Shown here: positions 1 through 5,861 of the stretch, in pieces
How positions within the stretch are numbered: the stretch's first letter is position 1
Layout: each line of letters starts with the position of its first letter
Source: Candidatus Hydrogenedentota bacterium
GTDB taxonomy: Bacteria; Hydrogenedentota; Hydrogenedentia; Hydrogenedentales; JAEUWI01
DNA: 14,635 bases
NCBI GenBank assembly: GCA_030430835.1
Contig: JAUIKJ010000021.1
Coordinates: 1-14,635 of the forward strand
Reading direction: 5' to 3'
Notes under the pieces: model-generated
The model's database searches: none
The model's input: the letters and a program-made list of their open reading frames with translations, nothing else
What the model was told of the DNA's origin: nothing
Translations under genes and position numbers: made by a program

Positions 1-1917
1 ATGCCGATTCACCTCGTGAAGGCCTTTGTCGCCACGGAGGACGACATCTTCTATGAGCACAAGGGTGTGCGCCCGGACGCTATCGTGAACGCGGCGCTGT
101 ACATCGCGGAAACGGGCCGTATCCGCGGCGGCAGCACCTTCACCCAGCAGGTGGCACGCAATGTCGACACCCTGCAGATCGGCTTCGAGCAATCGATCGC
201 ACGCAAGATCCGCGAGGCAATCGTCGCCCTGCAGATCGAGCGGCAGTTCACGAAGGACGAGATTCTTGAGCTGTACCTGAACCAGGCTTTCCTCGGCATC
301 AGTGCGCACGGCGTGGAAGCGGCATCGTACCAGTACTACGGGAAGAGCTCGCGCGACGTGACCCTGGGCGAGGCGGCAACGCTGGCGGGGCTGTTGCGTT
401 CACCGAACAAGAACGAGCCGATCAACAATCCGGAGAATGCCAAGACGCGCCGGGACATCGTGTTGGAGCAGATGCTCGACAACTATTTCATCACGCAGGA
501 AGAGTACGAAGCGGCACTGGCGGAAGACCTGGATGCGTCGGTCATCACGCCGGAGGAGCGAAAGGAGCTGCGTGCACGTGGCGAGGGCACCTGGGCCCCG
601 AACCGTTTTGAAGCGCCCTACTTCGTGGAAGAGGTACGCCGCTTCCTGCTGGACCAGTACTCCGCGGACGAGGTCTTCTCGGATGGCCTGGAGGTCTTCA
701 CCTCGGTGGATATGCGCCTGCAGCGCGCCGCGGAAGAGACGCTGATCCCGGCAATGGAGGCCTTCGACGAGAAGAAGCTCAAGGCGCTGGAGGCGCAGGG
801 CCGGGCGGACGAGTTTATTCCGGTGTCCGGGGCACTGGTCTGTCTGGACAACCGGCCGCCGAACCGCGGCTTCGTGCGCGCGATGGTCGGCGGACGCAAC
901 TTCGACCTGCAGAAGTTCAACAATGCGACGCAGGCCATGCGTCAGCCGGGTTCGAGCGTGAAGCCCTTTGTGTGGGCCGCGGCCATCGACAACGGCATGA
1001 CGCCGTCGACCGTCGTGATCGATGAGCCCTTTGTGCGGATGGCGGGCAACGGCCAGGCCTGGGCGCCGAAAAACTTCGGCGGCACCTTCGGCGGTCCCAT
1101 GGCAATCCGAACGGCGCTGGAGAAGTCGGTGAACATCGTGGCGATTAAACTGGTGGAGCAATTGACCGTGCCGGTGGTGCGATCGTACATGGAGCGCTGC
1201 GGCCTCAAGACCAATGTCGAGGGCCTGACGCTGGCGCTGGGTACCTCGGAGACGACGGTCCTGAACCACGCCGCGGCCTACTCCACCTTTGTTAATGGCG
1301 GGGTGCGCTATGAGCCGGTGCTGGTCGACGAGATCAAGAATCGCGACGGGCTGGTGCGCTACAACCACCGCGACGCGGGGGAGCGGCGCACCGAGGCGCT
1401 TCCGCCGGCCGTGGCTTACGTCACCACACACATGCTCGAAGGGGTAGCGACGGCGGATCACCGCCGCGGCATTTGTCCCACGGGCTGGCGTACGCAAGCC
1501 GTGGGACGGCCGCGCGGCGGCAAGACGGGCACCACCAACGACGCGCGCGACGTCTGGTTCTGCGGGTTTACGGCGGACTACACCTGTGTGGTCTGGCTGG
1601 GCTACAAGGACAACCGGTCGCTGGGCCGCGGTGCGAACTATACGGGCGGACGTCTGGCCTGTCCGATCTGGACGGACTTCATGGTGAAGGCCCACGAGGG
1701 CCTGCCGCCGCGGGAGTTCGACGTGCCGGAATCGGATGTTACCTTCTATGACATCGATCGTATTACCGGGGTACGCGGCGGGAGCTACCAGGAAGCCTAT
1801 GTCTCCGGTACGGCCCCGCCTTCGGCGTGGGTCTACGCGGACTATGAGGACATCGACGAAAGCGAAGACCTGCTGCTGGAAGAAGTCTCACTCGCTGATC
1901 CGGGATTGGGGATCTGA
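1..1917 (+). CDS. Class A penicillin-binding protein (PBP1A-like), 5' end cut by window
   Basis: This is a bifunctional peptidoglycan synthase: a GT51 glycosyltransferase polymerises lipid II and a transpeptidase crosslinks the stem peptides, acting on the outer face of the cytoplasmic membrane. The visible 638 residues begin inside the GT51 domain, just before TEDDIFYEH, where Glu13 is the expected catalytic acid. GGSTFTQQ (43-50) and EILELYLNQ (87-95) are further GT51 motifs. The transpeptidase has SxxK at Ser318-Lys321 (PGSSVKP), SxN at Ser376-Asn378 and KTGT at 508-511, so it looks active. The N-terminal membrane anchor and first GT51 residues are missing, so the ATG at base 1 is probably internal and the true start lies upstream. 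The C-terminus is acidic. The stop overlaps the start of the next gene by one base (TGATG), which implies translational coupling. Confidence 0.93.
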   Translation: MPIHLVKAFVATEDDIFYEHKGVRPDAIVNAALYIAETGRIRGGSTFTQQVARNVDTLQIGFEQSIARKIREAIVALQIERQFTKDEILELYLNQAFLGISAHGVEAASYQYYGKSSRDVTLGEAATLAGLLRSPNKNEPINNPENAKTRRDIVLEQMLDNYFITQEEYEAALAEDLDASVITPEERKELRARGEGTWAPNRFEAPYFVEEVRRFLLDQYSADEVFSDGLEVFTSVDMRLQRAAEETLIPAMEAFDEKKLKALEAQGRADEFIPVSGALVCLDNRPPNRGFVRAMVGGRNFDLQKFNNATQAMRQPGSSVKPFVWAAAIDNGMTPSTVVIDEPFVRMAGNGQAWAPKNFGGTFGGPMAIRTALEKSVNIVAIKLVEQLTVPVVRSYMERCGLKTNVEGLTLALGTSETTVLNHAAAYSTFVNGGVRYEPVLVDEIKNRDGLVRYNHRDAGERRTEALPPAVAYVTTHMLEGVATADHRRGICPTGWRTQAVGRPRGGKTGTTNDARDVWFCGFTADYTCVVWLGYKDNRSLGRGANYTGGRLACPIWTDFMVKAHEGLPPREFDVPESDVTFYDIDRITGVRGGSYQEAYVSGTAPPSAWVYADYEDIDESEDLLLEEVSLADPGLGI

Positions 1918-2432
1918 TGGGCACCGATTCGGTGGGCGCGGCTCTGCTGCGTGAGGCGGAGTTTCGTCTCTTCGACGAGTTTGTACCTCGCATCAAGATC
2001 TGCATCGCACGTCTGGACGATGCCGCCCTGTGGCACCGCCCGAACAGCCAGCTCGTGAGTGCCGGGGATCTCGTGGTGCACCTCTGCGGCAACGTGCGCC
2101 AGTGGATCGGTTCCGGTCTGGGCAAGCTTCCGGACGACCGGGATCGCGACAGTGAGTTCGCTGAGAAGCGTCAGCTATCGAAGGCCACGCTGCTTGGGAT
2201 GCTCGAAGCGCTGGAATGCGATATCCGCGCCGTATTGCAGTCGGTGGATCCGGACACCCTGCTGGCACCGCGCCGGGTGCAGTGCTTCGAGGAAACGGGG
2301 GTCAGCATTCTTGTGCATGTGGTGGAGCATTTCTCCTACCACCTCGGACAGATCAGCTACATCACCAAGCTGCACACCGACACCGACCTGGGCTATTACG
2401 CCGGACTGCCGCTCGACCAGACGGACGCGTAA
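1917..2432 (+). CDS. DinB/YfiT-fold putative metal-dependent protein
   Basis: This 171-residue protein has the pattern of the DinB / DUF1572-like four-helix bundle family. His55 (LVVHLCGN) plus His138 and His142 (VHVVEHFSYHLGQI) give the three-histidine metal site typical of the family. Members include bacillithiol or mycothiol S-transferases and damage-inducible proteins of unknown activity, so the exact reaction cannot be assigned. The start codon shares its A with the TGA stop of the upstream penicillin-binding protein gene, so the two are probably co-transcribed and coupled. No functional link between cell-wall synthesis and this fold is evident. The length is normal for the family and the three histidines are intact. 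The gene is followed by a small hairpin and an AT-rich spacer. Confidence 0.85.
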   Translation: MGTDSVGAALLREAEFRLFDEFVPRIKICIARLDDAALWHRPNSQLVSAGDLVVHLCGNVRQWIGSGLGKLPDDRDRDSEFAEKRQLSKATLLGMLEALECDIRAVLQSVDPDTLLAPRRVQCFEETGVSILVHVVEHFSYHLGQISYITKLHTDTDLGYYAGLPLDQTDA

Positions 2433-2468
2433 GCGCCTCTCCCCTTCCACCACGCGCTTGCAGGCCGT

Positions 2469-2490
2469 CCAATTGGCATGGCCCCATTGG
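2469..2490 (+). terminator. Weak hairpin after the DinB gene, possible terminator
   Basis: CCAAT (2469-2473) can pair with ATTGG (2486-2490), and GGC/GCC can pair inside with an ATG loop. The hairpin lies about 37 bases after the stop codon. It has no immediate T-run, although the next 80 bases are AT-rich. It could end the PBP-DinB transcript, but this is uncertain. Confidence 0.25.
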
Positions 2491-2515
2491 TATAAAGACA
2501 AATTTATTAACTGGC

Positions 2516-2545
2516 TTGACCTTAGTTTTATATTTAATCTATCCT
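2516..2545 (+). promoter_or_regulatory. Sigma70-like promoter for the pseudopilin gene
   Basis: TTGACC (2516-2521, five of six consensus bases) and TATCCT (2540-2545, four of six) are separated by 18 bases in a markedly AT-rich stretch (about 2490-2575) in otherwise GC-rich DNA. Transcription would start near 2552, about 40 bases before the ATG. A ribosome-binding site, AAAGGA, lies at 2581-2586, five bases before the start codon. Confidence 0.5.
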
Positions 2546-2591
2546 AATTTTTTGTTTTGATCTTGATAATGTTCAGCCCGAAAGGATACAG

Positions 2592-3584
2592 ATGAAGCCC
2601 AGAAATGCCTTTACCCTGATAGAGTTGCTCGTTGTGATCGCGATAATCGCAATTCTTGCGGCGATTCTGCTGCCGGCGCTCGCCCGGGCGCGCGAAGCGG
2701 CGCGGCGCGCGAGCTGCCAGAACAACCTTAAGCAGATGGGTCTGGTGTTCAAGATGTACGCGAACGAATCCAGGGGCGAACGCTTCCCCAGCATGAAAAA
2801 CTACCACTGCGACGGGACCATCTCGGCTTGGGAGCAGATCTATGATCCGGCGCAGATCGTGCCGGAGTACCTCGCGGATCTCGACGTAGGGATCTGCCCC
2901 AGCAATCCGAACGGCGTTTCGGCCGTGGAGACTTGGGACCGTGGCAATACGGGCAGTGACAATGCGTTGTCGAACCGGGTGGCGCCCTATGCGGACAATG
3001 GCCGGGTGGATCCCTGCGAGGTCACGGACCATCCCTACACCTACATTGGTTGGACGATCACCCCGGCGATGACGCGGGAAGCGGCGCAGGTGCCGGTCTT
3101 CGAGGCGGAAGTGGTGGTGCAGGGCCAGCGCATTCTGGCCGATCCCTTTGTCGTGGACGCGGACTGGGCGGTAAACCCGGGGCTCGGCAACGCCGGAAGC
3201 GACACGATCTACCGCCTGCGCGAGGGCATCGAGCGCTTCCTCATCACGGACATCAACAACCCGGCCGCCTCGGCGAAAGCACAGTCCGAACTCTATGTGA
3301 TGGGCGATAACATCGCTGACGACGGACACTTCAATCATGTGCCGGGCGGCTGCAACATCCTGTACATGGACGGCCACGTGCAGTTTGAGCGCTGGCCCCT
3401 GGGTGCCGTGGGTAACCTGGGATCGGCCGACTTCGACGGCACGGCCTTTCCAAATTCGGACACCTTCCCGATGAACGTGTACGGCATCATCTTCCACACG
3501 ATGCTGCACCGATTCAGCGATGGCCCCGAGAACGAGTTCTATGTCCCCACGCCGTACCCCGGCCGTTTCCCTGGGCAGGTGTGA
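2592..3584 (+). CDS. Prepilin-type N-terminal methylation domain protein (pseudopilin-like, H-Xn-DG family)
   Basis: This 330-residue protein starts with a short basic leader and a prepilin peptidase site: RNAF then TLIELLVVIAIIAILAAI. Cleavage is expected between Ala6 and Phe7, with Glu at mature position 5. The hydrophobic helix (7-29) is followed by a basic helix (ARAREAARRASCQNNLKQMG). Near the C-terminus is HVPGGCNILYMDGHV, a variant of the H-X9-DG signature with ten intervening residues. This combination is typical of the many DUF1559-like or type II pseudopilin-like proteins of planctomycetes and relatives, usually present in large paralogous sets. A role in a type II secretion or pilus-like fibre is inferred from the leader only. 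The gene has its own promoter and ribosome-binding site and is probably monocistronic. Confidence 0.9.
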   Translation: MKPRNAFTLIELLVVIAIIAILAAILLPALARAREAARRASCQNNLKQMGLVFKMYANESRGERFPSMKNYHCDGTISAWEQIYDPAQIVPEYLADLDVGICPSNPNGVSAVETWDRGNTGSDNALSNRVAPYADNGRVDPCEVTDHPYTYIGWTITPAMTREAAQVPVFEAEVVVQGQRILADPFVVDADWAVNPGLGNAGSDTIYRLREGIERFLITDINNPAASAKAQSELYVMGDNIADDGHFNHVPGGCNILYMDGHVQFERWPLGAVGNLGSADFDGTAFPNSDTFPMNVYGIIFHTMLHRFSDGPENEFYVPTPYPGRFPGQV

Positions 3585-3618
3585 GCGGCATAGCCCGGTC
3601 GTTCGAAGACTTCTTATT

Positions 3619-3635
3619 CAACCGCGCTGCGGTTG
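3619..3635 (+). terminator. Hairpin downstream of the pseudopilin gene, possible terminator
   Basis: CAACCGC pairs with GCGGTTG around a GCT loop (7-bp stem), 34 bases after the pseudopilin stop. No T-run follows, so intrinsic termination would be weak. The core AACCGCGCTGCGGTT recurs exactly, in inverted orientation, at 4099-4113. Confidence 0.35.
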
Positions 3636-3651
3636 TCCTGCGGTCCGCTGC

Positions 3652-3687
3652 CCCCATGTTGTCCGCGTCCGCGCGGACTACATGGGG
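3652..3687. repeat. Long hairpin H1 (8 bp, T/T mismatch, 7 bp)
   Basis: CCCCATGT (3652-3659) pairs with ACATGGGG (3680-3687). T3660 and T3679 face each other unpaired. GTCCGCG (3661-3667) pairs with CGCGGAC (3672-3678) around the loop TCCG. It has the same architecture as the hairpin at 4044-4078. Confidence 0.85.
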
Positions 3688-3697
3688 CTATGACAGG

Positions 3698-3715
3698 CAA
3701 GCGCGACCGCGCTTG
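3698..3715. repeat. Short hairpin CAAGCGC/GCGCTTG
   Basis: A perfect 7-bp stem, CAAGCGC (3698-3704) with GCGCTTG (3709-3715), surrounds the loop GACC. It lies between long hairpin H1 and the tandem repeat. No function is assignable. Confidence 0.7.
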
Positions 3716-3764
3716 AATCGCGCAGGTACGAAGCCGCCGCGAAACGCTCACACCACGCGGGGCA

Positions 3765-4030
3765 CCGAAGCGCGGAGCGCATGCTCGACGCGCGAATACT
3801 GGAGCGCCAAGGCACGAAGCACACGCATGACGCGAACATACTGGGACGCCGAAGCGCGGAGTGCATGCTCGACGCGCGAGTACTGGAGAGCCAAGCACGA
3901 AGCACACGCATGACGCGCACAGACTGGGGCACCGAAGCGCGGAGCGCATGCTCGACGCGCGAGTACTGGAGAGCCAAGCACGAAGCACACGCATGACGCG
4001 CACAGACTGGGGCGCCGAAGCGCGGAGCGC
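3765..4030. repeat. 83-bp tandem repeat, three copies plus a partial fourth
   Basis: The marker CCGAAGCGCGGAG begins at 3765, 3849, 3932 and 4015, giving periods of 84, 83 and 83. Copies two and three differ at only two positions. Copy one carries several substitutions and one extra G. The fourth copy stops after about 16 bases. Each unit has two related halves sharing a CGCATG-ACGCGC-ACTGG core, which suggests an older repeat of about 40 bases was duplicated before the 83-bp unit was amplified. A more diverged half-unit may precede copy one, at about 3727-3764. There are no unique spacers, so this is not a CRISPR array. Confidence 0.9.
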
Positions 4031-4043
4031 TTGTCTATCCTAG

Positions 4044-4078
4044 CCCACGGTTGGCCGCGAACAGCGGCCTACCGTGGG
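4044..4078. repeat. Long hairpin H2 (8 bp, T/T mismatch, 6 bp)
   Basis: CCCACGGT (4044-4051) pairs with ACCGTGGG (4071-4078). T4052 faces T4070. GGCCGC (4053-4058) pairs with GCGGCC (4064-4069) around GAACA. It is related to the hairpin at 3652-3687 in the same orientation, with compensated differences in the stem. Confidence 0.85.
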
Positions 4079-4096
4079 TATCCAAGACGATGAGAC

Positions 4097-4115
4097 AGAA
4101 CCGCAGCGCGGTTCT
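4097..4115 (-). terminator. Hairpin just after the dehydrogenase gene, probable terminator
   Basis: AGAACCGC pairs with GCGGTTCT (8-bp stem, 3-base loop), starting 10 bases past the stop codon of the leftward dehydrogenase gene. On that strand the following bases are pyrimidine-rich but not a clean T-run. It may end the seven-gene leftward run. Its core is the inverted copy of the hairpin core at 3620-3634. Confidence 0.4.
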
Positions 4116-4125
4116 ATAAACGGAA

Positions 4126-5142
4126 TCAACCGTCGATGCGACGAATGATCGCATCGGCGAATTCCTTGGTGCCGGCGGTGCCGCCGAGGTCGTAGGTCAG
4201 TTCTTCGGGGCGGCCTTCCTCGAGGATGCCGTGGTAGGCCTTCTTAAGCCGTGTATAGGCCTCGACTTCGCCGAGGTGGCGCACCATCATGACGGCACTG
4301 CGAATGAGGGCAAGGGGATTCGCCTTGTTCTTCCCGGCAATGTCCGGGGCGCTGCCATGCACCGCTTCGAAGACCGCGCACTCCTCCCCGATGTTCGCAC
4401 CAGGCACCACACCGAGGCCGCCGACGAACGCGGCACAGAGATCACTGATAACGTCGCCGTACAGGTTCTCCAGCAGGAGCACGTCGAAGCGCGTGGGATC
4501 GCGCACCAACTGCATGCAGCCGTTGTCGATGATCATCTCTTCGTACTCGACGTCGTTCTTAAACTCAGTCTCGTGAATCTTTCGGCAACAGTCGATGAAC
4601 AGGCCGTCGCTGAGCTTCATGATGTTGGCCTTGTGGAAGACCGTGAGCTTGTGGCGGCGGCGCAGACAGCAATAGGCGAACGCCGCGCGGGCGATGCGTT
4701 CGCTCGCCTTCCGCGTGGCCACCTTCAGCGAAGTGACGACACCCTCGGTAATTTCGTTCTCGATGCCGGAGTACAGGCCTTCGGTGTTCTCACGAACCAC
4801 GACGATATCGACGTCTTCATAGCGGGTCTTGATCCCAGGCAGACTGCGCACGGGCCGAATCGCGGCAAAGAGGCTGAGCCGCTGGCGCAACTGGACGTTG
4901 ACGCTCTTGAAGCCATAGCCAATCGGAGTGGTCACGGGCCCCTTCAGGGCCACCTTGCACTCGAGGATACCGTCGATAGTGCGTTGGGGAAGCACGTCGC
5001 CGTACTTCTCCACGGCGCGCTCACCCGCGGGCAGCGGCACCCACTCGAAGCCCAGTCCCAACGCGTCCACCACGCGCACGGTGGCCTCGGTCACTTCCGG
5101 GCCAATACCATCACCACGAATGAGTCCGATTTTCTGTCCCAT
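4126..5142 (-). CDS. icd: NAD-type isocitrate/isopropylmalate dehydrogenase family protein (probable NAD-dependent isocitrate dehydrogenase)
   Basis: This 338-residue beta-decarboxylating dehydrogenase would convert isocitrate to 2-oxoglutarate and CO2 in the cytoplasm. IRGDGIGPEV (8-17) starts the family fold. SVNVQLRQRLSLFAAIRP (80-97) provides the substrate Ser80, Asn82, Arg86 and Arg96. VRENTEGLYSGIE (116-128) and HKANIMKLSDG (170-180, with catalytic Lys171) follow. LENLYGDVISD (224-234) carries the metal-binding aspartates 230 and 234. The cofactor loop reads HGSAPDIAG (262-270): Asp267 and Ile268 stand where the E. coli NADP enzyme has Lys344 and Tyr345, which predicts NAD rather than NADP. 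Isopropylmalate or homoisocitrate cannot be fully excluded as substrate, but the SVNVQLRQ loop favours isocitrate. The ribosome-binding site AAAGGA overlaps the TAA stop of the upstream gene, which fits co-transcription. No other citrate-cycle gene is in view. Confidence 0.9.
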   Translation of the reverse strand: MGQKIGLIRGDGIGPEVTEATVRVVDALGLGFEWVPLPAGERAVEKYGDVLPQRTIDGILECKVALKGPVTTPIGYGFKSVNVQLRQRLSLFAAIRPVRSLPGIKTRYEDVDIVVVRENTEGLYSGIENEITEGVVTSLKVATRKASERIARAAFAYCCLRRRHKLTVFHKANIMKLSDGLFIDCCRKIHETEFKNDVEYEEMIIDNGCMQLVRDPTRFDVLLLENLYGDVISDLCAAFVGGLGVVPGANIGEECAVFEAVHGSAPDIAGKNKANPLALIRSAVMMVRHLGEVEAYTRLKKAYHGILEEGRPEELTYDLGGTAGTKEFADAIIRRIDG

Positions 5143-5151
5143 AGGATTCCT

Positions 5152-5589
5152 TTAGTTGAGGCGTTGGACGGGTTTCCCCTCAAAGAGCAAACTGCCCCCG
5201 CTGATCTGCAGGGGGATATTCACCGATTGTCCGAAAGCCGTTGCCTGGATTTTTACCTGACTGCCGCTGAGTTGCCAACTGCCGCTGATGGTCCCGGCGA
5301 GCGCATGCTGTGCCGTCACCACGCCCCCCGGATTGAAGGTTGCCGTGACCGCGCCCCGGTCGGTGTCCACACGCCAACTCGTTCCGACGATGGAGTTTGC
5401 ATCCAGCGCGGGACCACCAATCAGGGCGGGTTCGCTGTAGCTGGAGCTGCTTTGTGACGTGGTGCTGCCGGTCGTGCCCGCGGAGGTAGCGCCCGAAGAG
5501 GAACCGCCCTTCATGACCTGGGCCAGCAGCGGAAAGCCGAGCACGACCACTAGGATGCCTATGAAGCCGAAGAGAAGCGGTTTGTTCAT
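5152..5589 (-). CDS. Membrane-anchored small protein with Ser/Thr linker and beta domain, unknown function
   Basis: I do not recognise this 145-residue protein. Residues 4-25 are a hydrophobic helix (LLFGFIGILVVVLGFPLLAQV) that could be an uncleaved anchor or signal. Residues 28-53 are a low-complexity Gly/Ser/Thr linker. Residues 66-145 alternate hydrophobic and polar positions with GTSWRV, GTISGSW and GGSLLFEGKPV, reminiscent of a lipocalin-like beta barrel of the kind seen in small extracytoplasmic proteins. The domain assignment is only a resemblance. The start is supported by CAGGAG seven bases upstream of the ATG. The gene ends nine bases before the dehydrogenase start, and its stop codon forms part of the dehydrogenase ribosome-binding site, so the two are tightly linked, although the functions look unrelated. 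Confidence 0.7.
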   Translation of the reverse strand: MNKPLLFGFIGILVVVLGFPLLAQVMKGGSSSGATSAGTTGSTTSQSSSSYSEPALIGGPALDANSIVGTSWRVDTDRGAVTATFNPGGVVTAQHALAGTISGSWQLSGSQVKIQATAFGQSVNIPLQISGGSLLFEGKPVQRLN

Positions 5590-5692
5590 CTGTGTACTCC
5601 TGAATGTCCAAGAACTTGATCGGCACGATACTGCATGGTGCCGTAGTATCGCTTCGGGTACCGGCGCGGCACGCGGTGCTCGGTGGGCACCG

Positions 5693-5842
5693 TCAGGTGC
5701 CGAATACCCACGGCGCGCGCGCCAGCCATGCGATCAGTGCAACCAGGGCGATCATCATGGCCATGGAGACGGCGCATCCAAGCAGGCTCAATTCCGCATG
5801 AACCTCGTCCCGTTTTCGATAGAGCCGGGACCACCAAGACAT
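5693..5842 (-). CDS. Small 49-residue single-pass membrane protein
   Basis: This short frame encodes MSWWSRLYRKRDEVH, then a hydrophobic helix at about 18-41 (rich in Leu, Ala, Met and Ile), and ends WLARAPWVFGT. The basic N-terminus and the helix predict a cytoplasmic N-terminal side, by the positive-inside rule. An AGGAGG sequence lies at 5857-5862, overlapping the stop of the upstream hydrolase gene, but it is 14 bases from the ATG, longer than usual. An in-frame TAA just before the ATG rules out an earlier start. The gene sits between the hydrolase and the anchored beta-domain gene in the same orientation. A weak hairpin (GGCACC/GGTGCC, 5686-5701) straddles its stop. Function is unknown. 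The gene could be fortuitous, but a coherent helix plus a ribosome-binding site makes it credible. Confidence 0.5.
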   Translation of the reverse strand: MSWWSRLYRKRDEVHAELSLLGCAVSMAMMIALVALIAWLARAPWVFGT

Positions 5843-5861
5843 AGGTTAGCGCGTTGCCTCC

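Larger units (their letters stand above)
3585..4125. other. Gene-free repeat region between convergent genes
   Basis: These 541 bases separate the pseudopilin gene from the convergent dehydrogenase gene. Open frames exist on both strands, but they are created by the 83-bp repeat, whose period is not a multiple of three. The same peptide therefore recurs in different frames, and none has a convincing start. The content, in order, is a hairpin (3619-3635), a long hairpin (3652-3687), a hairpin (3698-3715), the tandem repeat (3765-4030), a second long hairpin (4044-4078) and a hairpin (4097-4115). The first and last hairpins are inverted copies of the same 15-base sequence. Confidence 0.8.

Noticed and set aside
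400..1695. Long open frame on the minus strand inside the penicillin-binding protein gene
   Set aside because: It is antisense to a gene with intact GT51 and transpeptidase motifs. Its protein is rich in Arg, His and Val with no recognisable domain, as expected from the opposite strand of GC-rich coding DNA.
3765..4030. CRISPR array
   Set aside because: The whole 83-bp unit is conserved, with no unique spacers between short repeats, and there are no cas genes nearby. The 23-bp repeats at 13804-13872 fail for the same reason.
3581..4043. Several overlapping repeat-peptide frames on both strands
   Set aside because: The same peptide appears in several frames because the 83-bp period is not divisible by three. 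No start has a ribosome-binding site.
4231..5457. 408-codon plus-strand frame across the dehydrogenase and beta-domain genes
   Set aside because: It crosses two well-supported minus-strand genes and has no family motif.
5586..5837. 83-codon minus-strand frame overlapping the 49-residue gene
   Set aside because: It starts at a GTG without a ribosome-binding site, has no helix or motif, and conflicts with the better-supported small membrane gene in another frame.
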